Positions 1 to 7,905 of a stretch of DNA of 64,000 nucleotides are shown here, piece after piece (the first letter of the stretch is position 1; every line of letters starts with the position of its first letter). The position numbers and the translations under genes were made by a program. The stretch is from Methanosarcina horonobensis HB-1 = JCM 15518. Its GTDB lineage: Archaea > Halobacteriota > Methanosarcinia > Methanosarcinales > Methanosarcinaceae. The notes under the pieces were generated by a model that was not told the DNA's origin, made no database searches, and saw only the letters and a program-made list of their open reading frames with translations. The stretch covers positions 3,575,036-3,639,035 of the forward strand of contig NZ_CP009516.1 in NCBI RefSeq assembly GCF_000970285.1, read 5' to 3'.

Positions 1-1072
1 GCGTTACTCCTGCCAGGGAGTCTCTTTCAATCACAAGGAAAGTTCCTGAAGGTACCACATAATCCCCTATAGCCTGGAAAAGAATGGAATTTTCTCCGGA
101 TTTCAGGTAGTCTTTGATTTCTCTTACATCAATATCTAGATCAGGGTAAGGTTTGCCATTGCAGATTCCCGGAAACTTTTCCTCGTTGACCAGAAGAGTG
201 TTATCCTCCCAGTTCCCGGACTGAGTGATAGTCCAGAGAGTTGCGCTACGGAAAGGGAGCTGCAGGGTGGGCTTGAGCATTTCACATATCGTCTGGTCTG
301 GAGTAGTATAGTAAAGCGGATTATCATTTTCGTCCACCTGGGAATTGAGCATGTCAGCTCCTTCACTGACCCAGTATTCTATATATTTCCCATTCGGATC
401 CGTATATACGATAAGTAAACCTGCACCGTCGAAACAGACATAGGAAGCCCCAGAGCCTGTGTTTTCGAGATCTGTGACGAAAGTGCCCGAACCAGAAATG
501 CGGTCACTCACATCGTAAGCCCAGGTGCCTGTGGGATAATCATAAATGCCCCAACCTTTCCTGTCAGTGTATTCCCGTTCAGGTGTAAGCTCTTCCCCAT
601 TAAAGCTCAGTTTCATCTCAGGGTACCTGCCCTGGATTCCTTCGGCACTCCAGGTCCAGTAGGCATAAAGCCTTGCAAATTTCACAGTTGCTCCCTCAGG
701 CAGGTTGACATTGAGGTTCACGGAATAGATGTCTCCGGGGTAGACTTTTCCGCTGTAATAGCTATTGCCTACAGTATAATAGAGATCTCCCTGAACCGTA
801 TCATGGATATACAGTTCTAGAGGCTTGTCTGCTACATACCCGTTGTTCTCAGGAGACTGGGCCAGGGCAGGGGAAGCCAGCAGACAGCACAGCCCTGCTA
901 TCAGCCAAAATAAACCTGCCGCCAGATAGGGTATATTCCCTACCCTTCGGAATCCTTTATTCTCTTTTTTGTGCCTGTTTTTTGCTTCATTTTCCGGATT
1001 TATTTTCAGATAGTTTTTAATCCTACAGATCGTCCTTCGATTCTCTTTTTGCTTTATGCTTCCAGCCTGCAT
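1..1072 (-). CDS. Secreted DUF3344 protein (C-terminus outside window)
   Basis: The frame is open from an ATG at 1072 to the left window edge, giving 357 codons and no stop. The N-terminus is unusually long and basic (about 45 residues) before a hydrophobic signal segment ending SPALAQS. The mature part is a DUF3344 module with the family hallmarks ADKPLELYIHD, ARLYAYWTWSAEG, YPTGTWAYDVS, CFDGAGLLIVY and IEYWVSEGADML. It is most like the second DUF3344 module of the 46642-49443 protein. DUF3344 has no known function; the family is typical of secreted methanogen and haloarchaeal proteins. The gene is divergent from 1620-3407. The start is uncertain because no clear SD precedes it; there is no other Met before the signal segment. 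The product class is well supported, the function unknown. Confidence 0.85.
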   Translation of the reverse strand, partial: MQAGSIKQKENRRTICRIKNYLKINPENEAKNRHKKENKGFRRVGNIPYLAAGLFWLIAGLCCLLASPALAQSPENNGYVADKPLELYIHDTVQGDLYYTVGNSYYSGKVYPGDIYSVNLNVNLPEGATVKFARLYAYWTWSAEGIQGRYPEMKLSFNGEELTPEREYTDRKGWGIYDYPTGTWAYDVSDRISGSGTFVTDLENTGSGASYVCFDGAGLLIVYTDPNGKYIEYWVSEGADMLNSQVDENDNPLYYTTPDQTICEMLKPTLQLPFRSATLWTITQSGNWEDNTLLVNEEKFPGICNGKPYPDLDIDVREIKDYLKSGENSILFQAIGDYVVPSGTFLVIERDSLAGVT

Positions 1073-1619
1073 ATTCCGTCACCCGTCTGCAAAATTTCTC
1101 TGAAGATCTTTTCTAACAATATTGATCAGTACTCTAATGATTTTGACTAGCATGTAAATAGCATATTTGATGCATATAAATTCTTTTAAAAAATAAGTAT
1201 TTATTAACTTATAATCACATTAATTGTTATTATTTTGAAGCATAACTTTCAAATTTCAACTTAACAATCCACAAAAACCTGAACAATCCGTTATACAGAA
1301 CTCGAGGAAACAATTGACAGCATTCCATATTTTATTTCAATCAAATGTCCCACAAACGTCCGCAGTTTGCCGTAAGATGTGCCAGCTTAGTTATAGGTTT
1401 TTCAGCTTGATATGAAATTTCTATTTTTTTTATTATTTAATACAAGAGGAAAAAATAGTAACATTTAATAACTTTTACTTCGCTGTAATTATTTAATGAT
1501 ATGAAGCTCATTTAATGGGTTGTGCTTAAGAGTAAGAAATTTATCAAAATATAAAACTAGGAACAGTCTGAACTTCTCCTGAAGTTTAGTATTTTGATCT
1601 GGTAAGAAAGTGAACGGCT
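1073..1619. promoter_or_regulatory. Divergent intergenic region with archaeal TATA box
   Basis: This 547-base AT-rich spacer separates two divergent surface-protein genes. A minus-strand TATA-like box, AATTTATATGC, lies at 1172-1182 and would start transcription roughly 75 bases before the ATG at 1072. For the plus-strand gene no single box stands out; the region 1420-1500 is rich in A/T runs. No coding potential was seen. Confidence 0.4.
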
Positions 1620-3407
1620 ATGAAAACAGGTCACGTAAAAATAACCTTACTATTTATCCTCTTGTTCTCATTTTTACTCCTGATCTTTCCTGTCGAGGCC
1701 AGATATTCGTATGATGGAATACCCCTTACTCCGGACGCTCAGGGCACATTCAGGGGAGAGATCTATATCGACGGAGGGCATGGGCTTTCTTTTACGCCTT
1801 ACGCTCAAAAATTTGACGTGCCTGAAGGCGCTCTTCGCTGGGCTCGCCTGTACATAGGAGTCTGGGGAGGCACGGAAAACTATGAAGGCTGGGTCCAGCC
1901 TGAGTTTAACGGGCAGAGGCTTGAGAAGTTCCAGCTTGCCGGGGCCAATGACGAAAACGAGGATGTGTACTGTGCAGGCCATGGGGTTTACTGGGTTTCT
2001 TATGATGTAAGCAAGCTTACGAAAAACGGGGAAAATAATGTGGAGATCCTTACAAGCAGTGGCGAACCAGGGAACAAGCTGGACGGGAGAGTTTATGGGG
2101 CAGTGCTTGCCGCAGCCTGTGAAGACTCAAAAGCTCCTATGGTTTCCTACCAGCTCCTGAGCGGGAACGTAAACCTTCATGGAAAAGGCTGGAGTGGTAC
2201 TCTGGCAAATGTTAACGATAGAACAGACGTCAATTTCAGCTGCGGACAGGCTTTGAACAGCAAGGATGCCGCCAAACTTTCGGTAGTATACCTTACCGGG
2301 ACAAGAGGCCTGCCTAATTATCTGGAGTTCAACGGGGAAATGCTTGGAGTTCCACCTGAGTACTTGTCTGAGAGTTACGGCGGAAAAGCAATGGACATTG
2401 CCAATGAGGTGTGTTTTGATGCCTGCGGAGGCGAGGGTTTTTCTTCCAGTTACTTTGATATAGAGTATTTTGAAGTACTCGATTATTTGCAGGCCGACAA
2501 TTCCGTATCTTTTTTGAGAGGGCTTGACCTGGACGGAGACGGGGAAATCGGTATCCAGGAAGGAGAAGACTACCTGCACCCTGTCCTGGCAGCCCTGGTC
2601 CTGACATCTAAAAGTACCTCTTCCATACTTCCCGACCTCTACCCTGAGATCACAGTCCAGGAACAGGAGCTGGTCGATGAAATCCCTGCAGAGATTTCCT
2701 TTACAATAAACAACCCTGGAGGGATCTGCGAAGAGAACATTACGGTAAGTTTCAGGGTTGATGGGAGCGAGGTTTTAACTTTCCCTGTCAGGATGGAAGC
2801 TTCCGGAGTGTACAGGTCCGCATTCTCATGGCCTGCAGTCAAAGGGGAGCATCTGCTTGAACTCTCCGTGGACCCCGAAGACAGGATAAAAGAGTCGGAT
2901 AAGGAAAACAATGCCTGTACATTAAATGTCAGTGTCAGGTCAAAGCCTGATCTTTCGGTTTCCCTCGGAGAGCCCGTGAAAATTGAAGATCGGGAAGAAA
3001 CCGTCTCGGCTTCGGTAATCTTTCTCTCTTTCCTTTCCCTTTTTAGAGTACGGAGAAAAAAATCTCTTCCTCTGCTTTTACTTGCGGTACTCATGATAGC
3101 AGTTTTTAGCGGCTGTGTTGAGGAAACCCATGCAGCAGAAAAAGCAGCTTACTTAATTCCAGTAAAGATTACAAATAACGGAGAAGCTTCAGCCCGGGAC
3201 TTTGATGTAAACCTCTATCTTGATAGGAAAAGTGTCACAGTCCTGAATATTCCAGAACTGGCAGGCCAAAATTCAATTGAGGATAATATAAGGGTTGAGG
3301 CCCAGAAAGGGGAGCACACTCTCAGCGTGAAGGTAGATGAGCATAATAATACCATTGAGTCAAATGAGGATAACAATGAATTTGAAAAAAGCTGTTATTT
3401 TACTTAA
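1620..3407 (+). CDS. Secreted DUF3344-CARDB protein with internal membrane segment
   Basis: 595 residues. A signal peptide (about 1-27) is followed by a DUF3344 domain (about 30-330) with RWARLYIGVWGGTE, CAGHGVYWVSYDV and VNLHGKGWSG. A canonical EF-hand loop, DLDGDGEIGIQE, sits at residues 303-314 and is absent from the close paralogue at 6181. A CARDB domain covers about 340-438. A second CARDB begins near 442 but is broken by a block at 465-505: a short hydrophobic stretch, the basic RVRRKK, then a hydrophobic run ending in lipobox-like AVFSGC (Cys499). CARDB sequence resumes at about 511. The block looks like a C-terminal anchor tail joined to a lipoprotein signal peptide. The 3' end overlaps the next gene by 32 bases, so the pair is probably co-transcribed. 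Function is unknown; an extracellular binding or structural role is inferred. Confidence 0.88.
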   Translation: MKTGHVKITLLFILLFSFLLLIFPVEARYSYDGIPLTPDAQGTFRGEIYIDGGHGLSFTPYAQKFDVPEGALRWARLYIGVWGGTENYEGWVQPEFNGQRLEKFQLAGANDENEDVYCAGHGVYWVSYDVSKLTKNGENNVEILTSSGEPGNKLDGRVYGAVLAAACEDSKAPMVSYQLLSGNVNLHGKGWSGTLANVNDRTDVNFSCGQALNSKDAAKLSVVYLTGTRGLPNYLEFNGEMLGVPPEYLSESYGGKAMDIANEVCFDACGGEGFSSSYFDIEYFEVLDYLQADNSVSFLRGLDLDGDGEIGIQEGEDYLHPVLAALVLTSKSTSSILPDLYPEITVQEQELVDEIPAEISFTINNPGGICEENITVSFRVDGSEVLTFPVRMEASGVYRSAFSWPAVKGEHLLELSVDPEDRIKESDKENNACTLNVSVRSKPDLSVSLGEPVKIEDREETVSASVIFLSFLSLFRVRRKKSLPLLLLAVLMIAVFSGCVEETHAAEKAAYLIPVKITNNGEASARDFDVNLYLDRKSVTVLNIPELAGQNSIEDNIRVEAQKGEHTLSVKVDEHNNTIESNEDNNEFEKSCYFT

Positions 3408-4362
3408 TCTCCTGCTGCTCATCACTCCTGTCCAGGCTTCATATGCCGGAGATAAACCCCTCCAGACTGTCATTTATGACAAGCACCGTGGGGGTCTTGA
3501 CTTTTCTCTGGGGGACAGCAGATACAGCGGGGAGCTTGAATACAATGAAAGTTATCGGGTTAACTTTAGTGTCGAACCCCCTGCTGGGAGTTCCATAAAG
3601 GTTGCAAAGGCTTACGTTTACTGGGTCTGGAGCAAAAAAGGGCTTGAAGGTATCTATCCGGAATTTAATGTTTCTCTTGTAAATTCCGGCACTGTTGTGC
3701 CTCTTCAGGAGGAAAAGATGTATACGGACACCAAGGGCTTTGTCTCCAGGTACGACTTTTTTTCAGGCGCGCATGCTTATGACCTGAGCGGGGAAATTTC
3801 CGGACCAGGCAACTATGCTATTTCGCTTGTGAACACTGCCGAAGACGGAAGCACTTTTTGTGTACAGGGCATAGGACTTCTGCTCATTTATGAAGGTTCG
3901 GAGTTGCCGGTGATCGAATACTGGGTCAATGAAGGATGCGATATGCTGTATGCCGAATATGGGATTGATCCCGAAATGGCCACAACAACCGCTTACTTTG
4001 AGGGAGTTATCGACCCTGAGAATGTTGCAGATGCATACCTGATAACAGTTTCTCCTTCCGGAGGCTACAGTTCAGGTGCAGAAGCCCGGAACAGGCTTTT
4101 CTTTAATGAGAAGACCAGTCGTATTCCGGTCATTGGAGACCTCATACAGATCCTCTTCGGAGGGGGAAAAAGCTGGAAGAATATATACCAGACAAATGAA
4201 ACTGTCCAGGTAGCTCTGGACGAGAGACCTGTTGGAGCTTATCTGGAGTCAGCAGGGAATTTTGCCAGTGTGCAGGATAACGGAGACTACCTTCTGGTAA
4301 CAAATGCGATACTTCTAATTGAGTTAAAGGAATCCGAAAACTCCGAAAAGGGAGCTAATTGA
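3376..4362 (+). CDS. Secreted DUF3344 protein
   Basis: 328 residues from the ATG at 3376. A GAGG motif eight bases upstream, and the signal peptide that starts there (MNLKKAVILLNLL, cleavage after VQAS), favour this start over an ATG at 3337 that would add 13 non-signal residues. The whole mature protein is one DUF3344 module of the 'YTADKP' subtype: AGDKPLQTVIYDKHRGG, AYVYWVWSKKG, FCVQGIGLLLIYEG and IEYWVNEGCDMLYAEYG. There is no CARDB, dockerin or membrane anchor. The start lies inside the previous gene, suggesting translational coupling. It precedes an ABC ATPase by 33 bases in the same direction. The precise function is unknown. Confidence 0.87.
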   Translation: MNLKKAVILLNLLLLITPVQASYAGDKPLQTVIYDKHRGGLDFSLGDSRYSGELEYNESYRVNFSVEPPAGSSIKVAKAYVYWVWSKKGLEGIYPEFNVSLVNSGTVVPLQEEKMYTDTKGFVSRYDFFSGAHAYDLSGEISGPGNYAISLVNTAEDGSTFCVQGIGLLLIYEGSELPVIEYWVNEGCDMLYAEYGIDPEMATTTAYFEGVIDPENVADAYLITVSPSGGYSSGAEARNRLFFNEKTSRIPVIGDLIQILFGGGKSWKNIYQTNETVQVALDERPVGAYLESAGNFASVQDNGDYLLVTNAILLIELKESENSEKGAN

Positions 4363-4395
4363 CATTCTTAGAAAGGGTCAGGGAAGGGATCGTAA

Positions 4396-5079
4396 GTGAC
4401 TATCATTGAAACCAGAGATCTATCAAAGTATTACATTTTTGGTTCAGGTCTGCGTGTGGACGCTCTTAGAGAAGTGAATTTGAAAATTGAAGAAGGAGAA
4501 TTTGTTTCGTTCATGGGCCCTTCAGGATCCGGAAAATCCACCCTGCTTAATATTGTCGGATGCCTGGATAAACCCAGTTCTGGAACGGTCTTCATCAAGG
4601 GCACCGAAGTTGACTACAGAAATTCTTCCAGTATTGTCAGTCTGCACAGGCAGACAATAGGCTTTGTTTTTCAAGCTTTTAACCTGATTTCTACAATGAG
4701 CGCCATGGAGAATGTCTGCTACCCAATGCACTTCAACAGAACTTCCAGTTCCCTGCAGAAACAGAGGGCAACCGAGCTTCTTGACCTTGTCGGGCTCGGA
4801 GACCGGCTGAATCACCTGCCCTCAGAATTATCCGGAGGGGAACAGCAAAGAGTTGCCATAGCAAGGGCACTTGCGAACAGTCCCAGGCTTATTCTGGCAG
4901 ACGAGCCGACAGGAAACCTTGACTCAGATACCGGAAAAAAGATCGCTGACCTTATGAGAAAAATTAACCGGGAGCAAGGGGTAAGTTTTGTTATTACTAC
5001 CCATGACCCTGAAATGGCCAGGACTGCGGATCGAGTGGTAAAGCTAAAGGATGGAAAAATCGCTCCAGAGGCTTTTTAA
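4396..5079 (+). CDS. ABC transporter ATP-binding protein, MacB/LolD type
   Basis: 227 residues with a GTG start at 4396; a purine-rich GGGAAGGGATC precedes it. All nucleotide-binding motifs are present: Walker A GPSGSGKST (41-49), Q-loop Gln93, signature LSGGEQQ (145-151), Walker B LILADEPT (165-172) and switch His203. Length and sequence match the MacB/LolD/FtsE-like class, which normally pairs with FtsX-type permeases. Such pairs drive lipoprotein handling or export of peptides and macrolides. Here no permease follows; the next gene is convergent. It lies 33 bases behind two DUF3344 genes, so co-transcription is likely. Whether it serves these surface proteins is inference; its permease may be elsewhere or lost. 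Confidence 0.93.
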   Translation: MTIIETRDLSKYYIFGSGLRVDALREVNLKIEEGEFVSFMGPSGSGKSTLLNIVGCLDKPSSGTVFIKGTEVDYRNSSSIVSLHRQTIGFVFQAFNLISTMSAMENVCYPMHFNRTSSSLQKQRATELLDLVGLGDRLNHLPSELSGGEQQRVAIARALANSPRLILADEPTGNLDSDTGKKIADLMRKINREQGVSFVITTHDPEMARTADRVVKLKDGKIAPEAF

Positions 5080-5117
5080 GCCTATGCTTTTTACCTTTAG
5101 AGCCAGTACTCATTAAA

Positions 5118-5183
5118 AGCTGTGATCCATCCAGGCTTTTATCAAAGTGCAGGATGGATATCATTAAATCCTGGCTTTTTGAT
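5118..5183. terminator. Possible convergent terminator
   Basis: An imperfect inverted repeat, TGATCCATCC (5123-5132) with GGATGGATATCA (5152-5163), is followed by CCTGGCTTTTTGAT. It lies between the convergent ABC ATPase and ACT-domain genes. Termination is inferred from the position and T-run only. Confidence 0.3.
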
Positions 5184-5210
5184 TAACTCCTGTTGTGCAA
5201 AAACGAATTA

Positions 5211-5714
5211 TCAGTAAATGCTTACTCCTTTTACTGAAGGCAGGTTAAGAATATCATCAACAAGATCTCCGGGAACTTTGTGGTCGGTAATTATGGTGAG
5301 CCTGGGGTTGTCCGTAAGGTAAGGGTCGTCTGAGACAGCCTGGCGAATGCTTACATTGTGTCTGGAAATCAGGCCCGCAACTTCAGCAAGGATGCCAACA
5401 TGTGCGGCGTCTTCAGGAATAATAATGATTACCCCGAGCCCAAGAGCAGGAGCTACATCTCTAAGAAAAGGTATTGAATGGACGTTTTTAAATATGGTGC
5501 TAAGGAGCTCGTCGGAGACGATAGTCTTTGTGGTCGCGTCAACAACCCGTCTGTCAACTCCTGCTTCCTTTGCAAGCTGAGTATGTGCAATTTCGATACT
5601 TCCGGAAGTTACCTTACCTTCCTCATTCACCTGAAACCCGCGTTCAAAAAGTAATTTAAGAACTTTTGCCTGTGCAGGGTATTTCTCAAACTTGTTAAGT
5701 AGTGTCTGCCACAT
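5211..5714 (-). CDS. ACT-domain regulator of amino-acid metabolism (COG2150-like)
   Basis: 167 residues from the ATG at 5714. The frame extends upstream to 5795, but a TATA box at 5741-5750 would place the transcript start close to 5719, so the 5714 start fits best. The N-terminal half has a predicted helix-turn-helix (about 40-70, TQLAKEAGVDRRVVDATTK). Residues about 95-167 form an ACT domain (GVIIIIPEDAAHVGILAEVA, LISRHNVSIRQ, LTIITDHKVPGDLVDDI). The family is annotated as a predicted regulator of amino-acid metabolism in methanogens. Ligand and targets are not visible here. It is convergent with the ABC gene and divergent from 6181. Confidence 0.88.
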   Translation of the reverse strand: MWQTLLNKFEKYPAQAKVLKLLFERGFQVNEEGKVTSGSIEIAHTQLAKEAGVDRRVVDATTKTIVSDELLSTIFKNVHSIPFLRDVAPALGLGVIIIIPEDAAHVGILAEVAGLISRHNVSIRQAVSDDPYLTDNPRLTIITDHKVPGDLVDDILNLPSVKGVSIY

Positions 5715-5738
5715 ATAAACTAACTTTAAATTGAGTCT

Positions 5739-5750
5739 CCAAATATAAAG
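5739..5750 (-). promoter_or_regulatory. TATA box for ACT-domain regulator
   Basis: Read on the minus strand this is CTTTATATTTGG, a good archaeal TATA box. It is about 27 bases upstream of the ATG at 5714, implying an almost leaderless mRNA. This spacing decides the start codon. Confidence 0.6.
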
Positions 5751-5894
5751 CTTGCTGATTGGATTTGAAAAAGCAAAATTAACAGTAAACTGCACATATT
5801 TCCGCGGATACTTCTCCTATTGTCATAGGAATGAAGCAAATTCAAGTAGCTTAAAATTTTGAGTCATCCTTTATTTTTTCAAAATATCAGCTTA

Positions 5895-6060
5895 AGAAAG
5901 TGTAACTAAGAAAGTGTAACAGGAATTTTCCACTTTCCTTCAATTGAAACATCAAATCAATGATTTTGAAAACTCTAATTTTTTAAAAAATGAGTCTTAA
6001 GAAATGCCAAATTATCAAAAATAAAATAACATTAATTAGAAAAATTGATATATAGTTAAT
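5895..6060 (+). promoter_or_regulatory. Promoter region of DUF3344 gene 6181
   Basis: A tandem AAGAAAGTGTAAC pair lies at about 5893-5922. AATAACATTAAT follows at 6025-6036, then a TATA-like TTGATATATAG at 6045-6055. The AATAACATTAAT string recurs upstream of the TATA boxes in the 16-32 kb repeated promoter blocks. The mRNA would carry a leader of about 100 bases. Confidence 0.45.
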
Positions 6061-6180
6061 GCATAAAATATCACAAAATTTCAATTTTGTAGGAAAAAAT
6101 ATCCAGTTGGAATACATGGATGAATACCACAATAAATTACGAAAGCTTCTATCAATATCGCAAAAATCGCCAAAACTATA

Positions 6181-7905
6181 GTGAATGTGTCTAAAGAGAT
6201 GAAGAATTATATGTTATTAAAAAGCGAAAAACTGAGCAGGTTTTTCCTGTACTTTGCAGGAGTACTGATTTTTTTTACATATGTTTCTCCATGCCTGGCA
6301 ACTTACAACTTTGAAGGTAGCCCTGAACAGGACGAACTGATTGAAGTTACGTCAGGTACGATAAAAGGCGGTTTGTATATTGACGGGGGAGATGGACTTA
6401 AGAAAACACCTTACGTGCAGGAGTTCAACGTGCCAGGGGATTCCGTAGTCTGGGCAAAGATATATGTGGGAGTATGGGGAGGCACGGAAGCAAAAAAAGG
6501 AACTCTTGACCTTACAGTTGGCGGGAAAGAGTTCGAAAGTGTGGATCTGGAAGGCAAAGCAGACAAAGGGGACGATGAGGATCAGAATCCTGCTATCTAC
6601 TGTACTGGACATGGAGTTTACTGGATAGCTTATGACGTCAGCTCGAACATAAGTACCGGACCTTTAAAAGTAGAGGCGAAGACAAGCGGAGATATTGATG
6701 GAAGGATATATGGAATAATCCTTGCTGCAGCATATGAAGATAAAGAAGGGGAAGATACAAGATATTGGATTGAAGAAGGGAACATAAACCTTCATGGCAA
6801 AGGGTGGAGTGGGGATCTGGCGTCAACGCATGACGAAGCATATGCAGACTTCTCCGGAAAAGTGGACGTTGATAAGTACAAAACCGCAAACCTAGCTGTA
6901 GTATACCTTTGCGGCAGCCCTGGACTTGAAGATTCCCTTTACTTTAACGATGAACAGCTCTCCGATGGAGATAATAAAAATGACATAGCAAATTCAAAAA
7001 GTTATTTTGATTTCAAATTCTTTGATGTACTGGATATTCTTGCAGATGACGACAACGAACTAAAGTTTCAAAGAGATAATGAAGATTATTTGCATCCTGT
7101 ACTGGCAGTTCTGAGCCTGGGGACAGGAGAAGAAGGAAGCTCTGATCTGATAGTCTCGGGACTTACCGTTCCTTTACTCTATGCAGGGAAGGACAATACA
7201 ATAAAGGCAAACATAAAAAACATAGGAAAAGACCCTGCATATGGCTTTCAAGCAGCACTTTATGCTGATGACGAAATTGTATCCACAGTCCCTGTGTCTT
7301 CCCTTTCAGATGGAAAAAGTAAAACAATTGAGTTCAACTGGAAACCTGCCCGTGATGGGAAGCAGGCTCTGAAAGTATATGTCGACTATACGAACAAGAA
7401 GAAAGAACTATGTGAAGTAAACAACTGGAATACTCCCTTTCTTTCAAGGATCGTAGATCTGACTCCTCCTGAACTTGAAATAGAGTATCCGGAAGATGGA
7501 AAATCTGTAGATGCTGGATATCTTACAGTCAGCGGAACGGCTAAAGATACAAACCGGAACCTTACAGTAGAAGTTAACGGACAGAAAGCATTGCTAGCAG
7601 GAGAGAGCTGGAGTGCCAGTGTGCCAGTAGTTTCAGGCTCCAATACAATAGTTGTTTGTGCAGTCGACGGGGAAAACAATACTGCAAGGGAGCTCATTAT
7701 TGTTGACGGAAAAGCTTCATCCAGGTCCGAGTTCAAAAACTCCCTCGAAACCAATAATGAAACCGAACCTTATAATCAGACAGGGCAAATATTCAGGAAT
7801 TACGATAGTGAGATACAGGCAGACCTATCAGGATTTTGTGGAGAAATTGGGTTCATTGCTGCGGTTTTATATTTAAGACTCCGGAACCGGGGGAAACAGC
7901 CATGA
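6181..7905 (+). CDS. Secreted DUF3344-CARDB-Ig-like protein
   Basis: 574 residues with a GTG start; in-frame ATGs at 6199 and 6211 are possible alternatives and no SD settles it. The signal peptide ends near SPCLA (about 40). A DUF3344 domain (about 45-315) is the closest paralogue of the 1620 protein: VWAKIYVGVWGGTE, CTGHGVYWIAYDV, INLHGKGWSG. It lacks the EF-hand loop of that protein. A CARDB domain follows (about 322-420), then an Ig-like segment (about 427-510) with GYLTVSGTAKD and VVSGSNTIVV, as in bacterial surface beta-sandwiches. The extreme C-terminus has a short hydrophobic run (GEIGFIAAVLYLRL) and basic tail that could be a weak membrane anchor. The stop overlaps the next ATG (ATGA), so the two genes are translationally coupled. 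Confidence 0.88.
   Translation: MNVSKEMKNYMLLKSEKLSRFFLYFAGVLIFFTYVSPCLATYNFEGSPEQDELIEVTSGTIKGGLYIDGGDGLKKTPYVQEFNVPGDSVVWAKIYVGVWGGTEAKKGTLDLTVGGKEFESVDLEGKADKGDDEDQNPAIYCTGHGVYWIAYDVSSNISTGPLKVEAKTSGDIDGRIYGIILAAAYEDKEGEDTRYWIEEGNINLHGKGWSGDLASTHDEAYADFSGKVDVDKYKTANLAVVYLCGSPGLEDSLYFNDEQLSDGDNKNDIANSKSYFDFKFFDVLDILADDDNELKFQRDNEDYLHPVLAVLSLGTGEEGSSDLIVSGLTVPLLYAGKDNTIKANIKNIGKDPAYGFQAALYADDEIVSTVPVSSLSDGKSKTIEFNWKPARDGKQALKVYVDYTNKKKELCEVNNWNTPFLSRIVDLTPPELEIEYPEDGKSVDAGYLTVSGTAKDTNRNLTVEVNGQKALLAGESWSASVPVVSGSNTIVVCAVDGENNTARELIIVDGKASSRSEFKNSLETNNETEPYNQTGQIFRNYDSEIQADLSGFCGEIGFIAAVLYLRLRNRGKQP

Noticed and set aside
3337-3375. ATG at 3337 as start of the second DUF3344 gene
   Set aside because: It adds 13 residues before the signal peptide and lacks an SD, whereas the ATG at 3376 follows GAGG.
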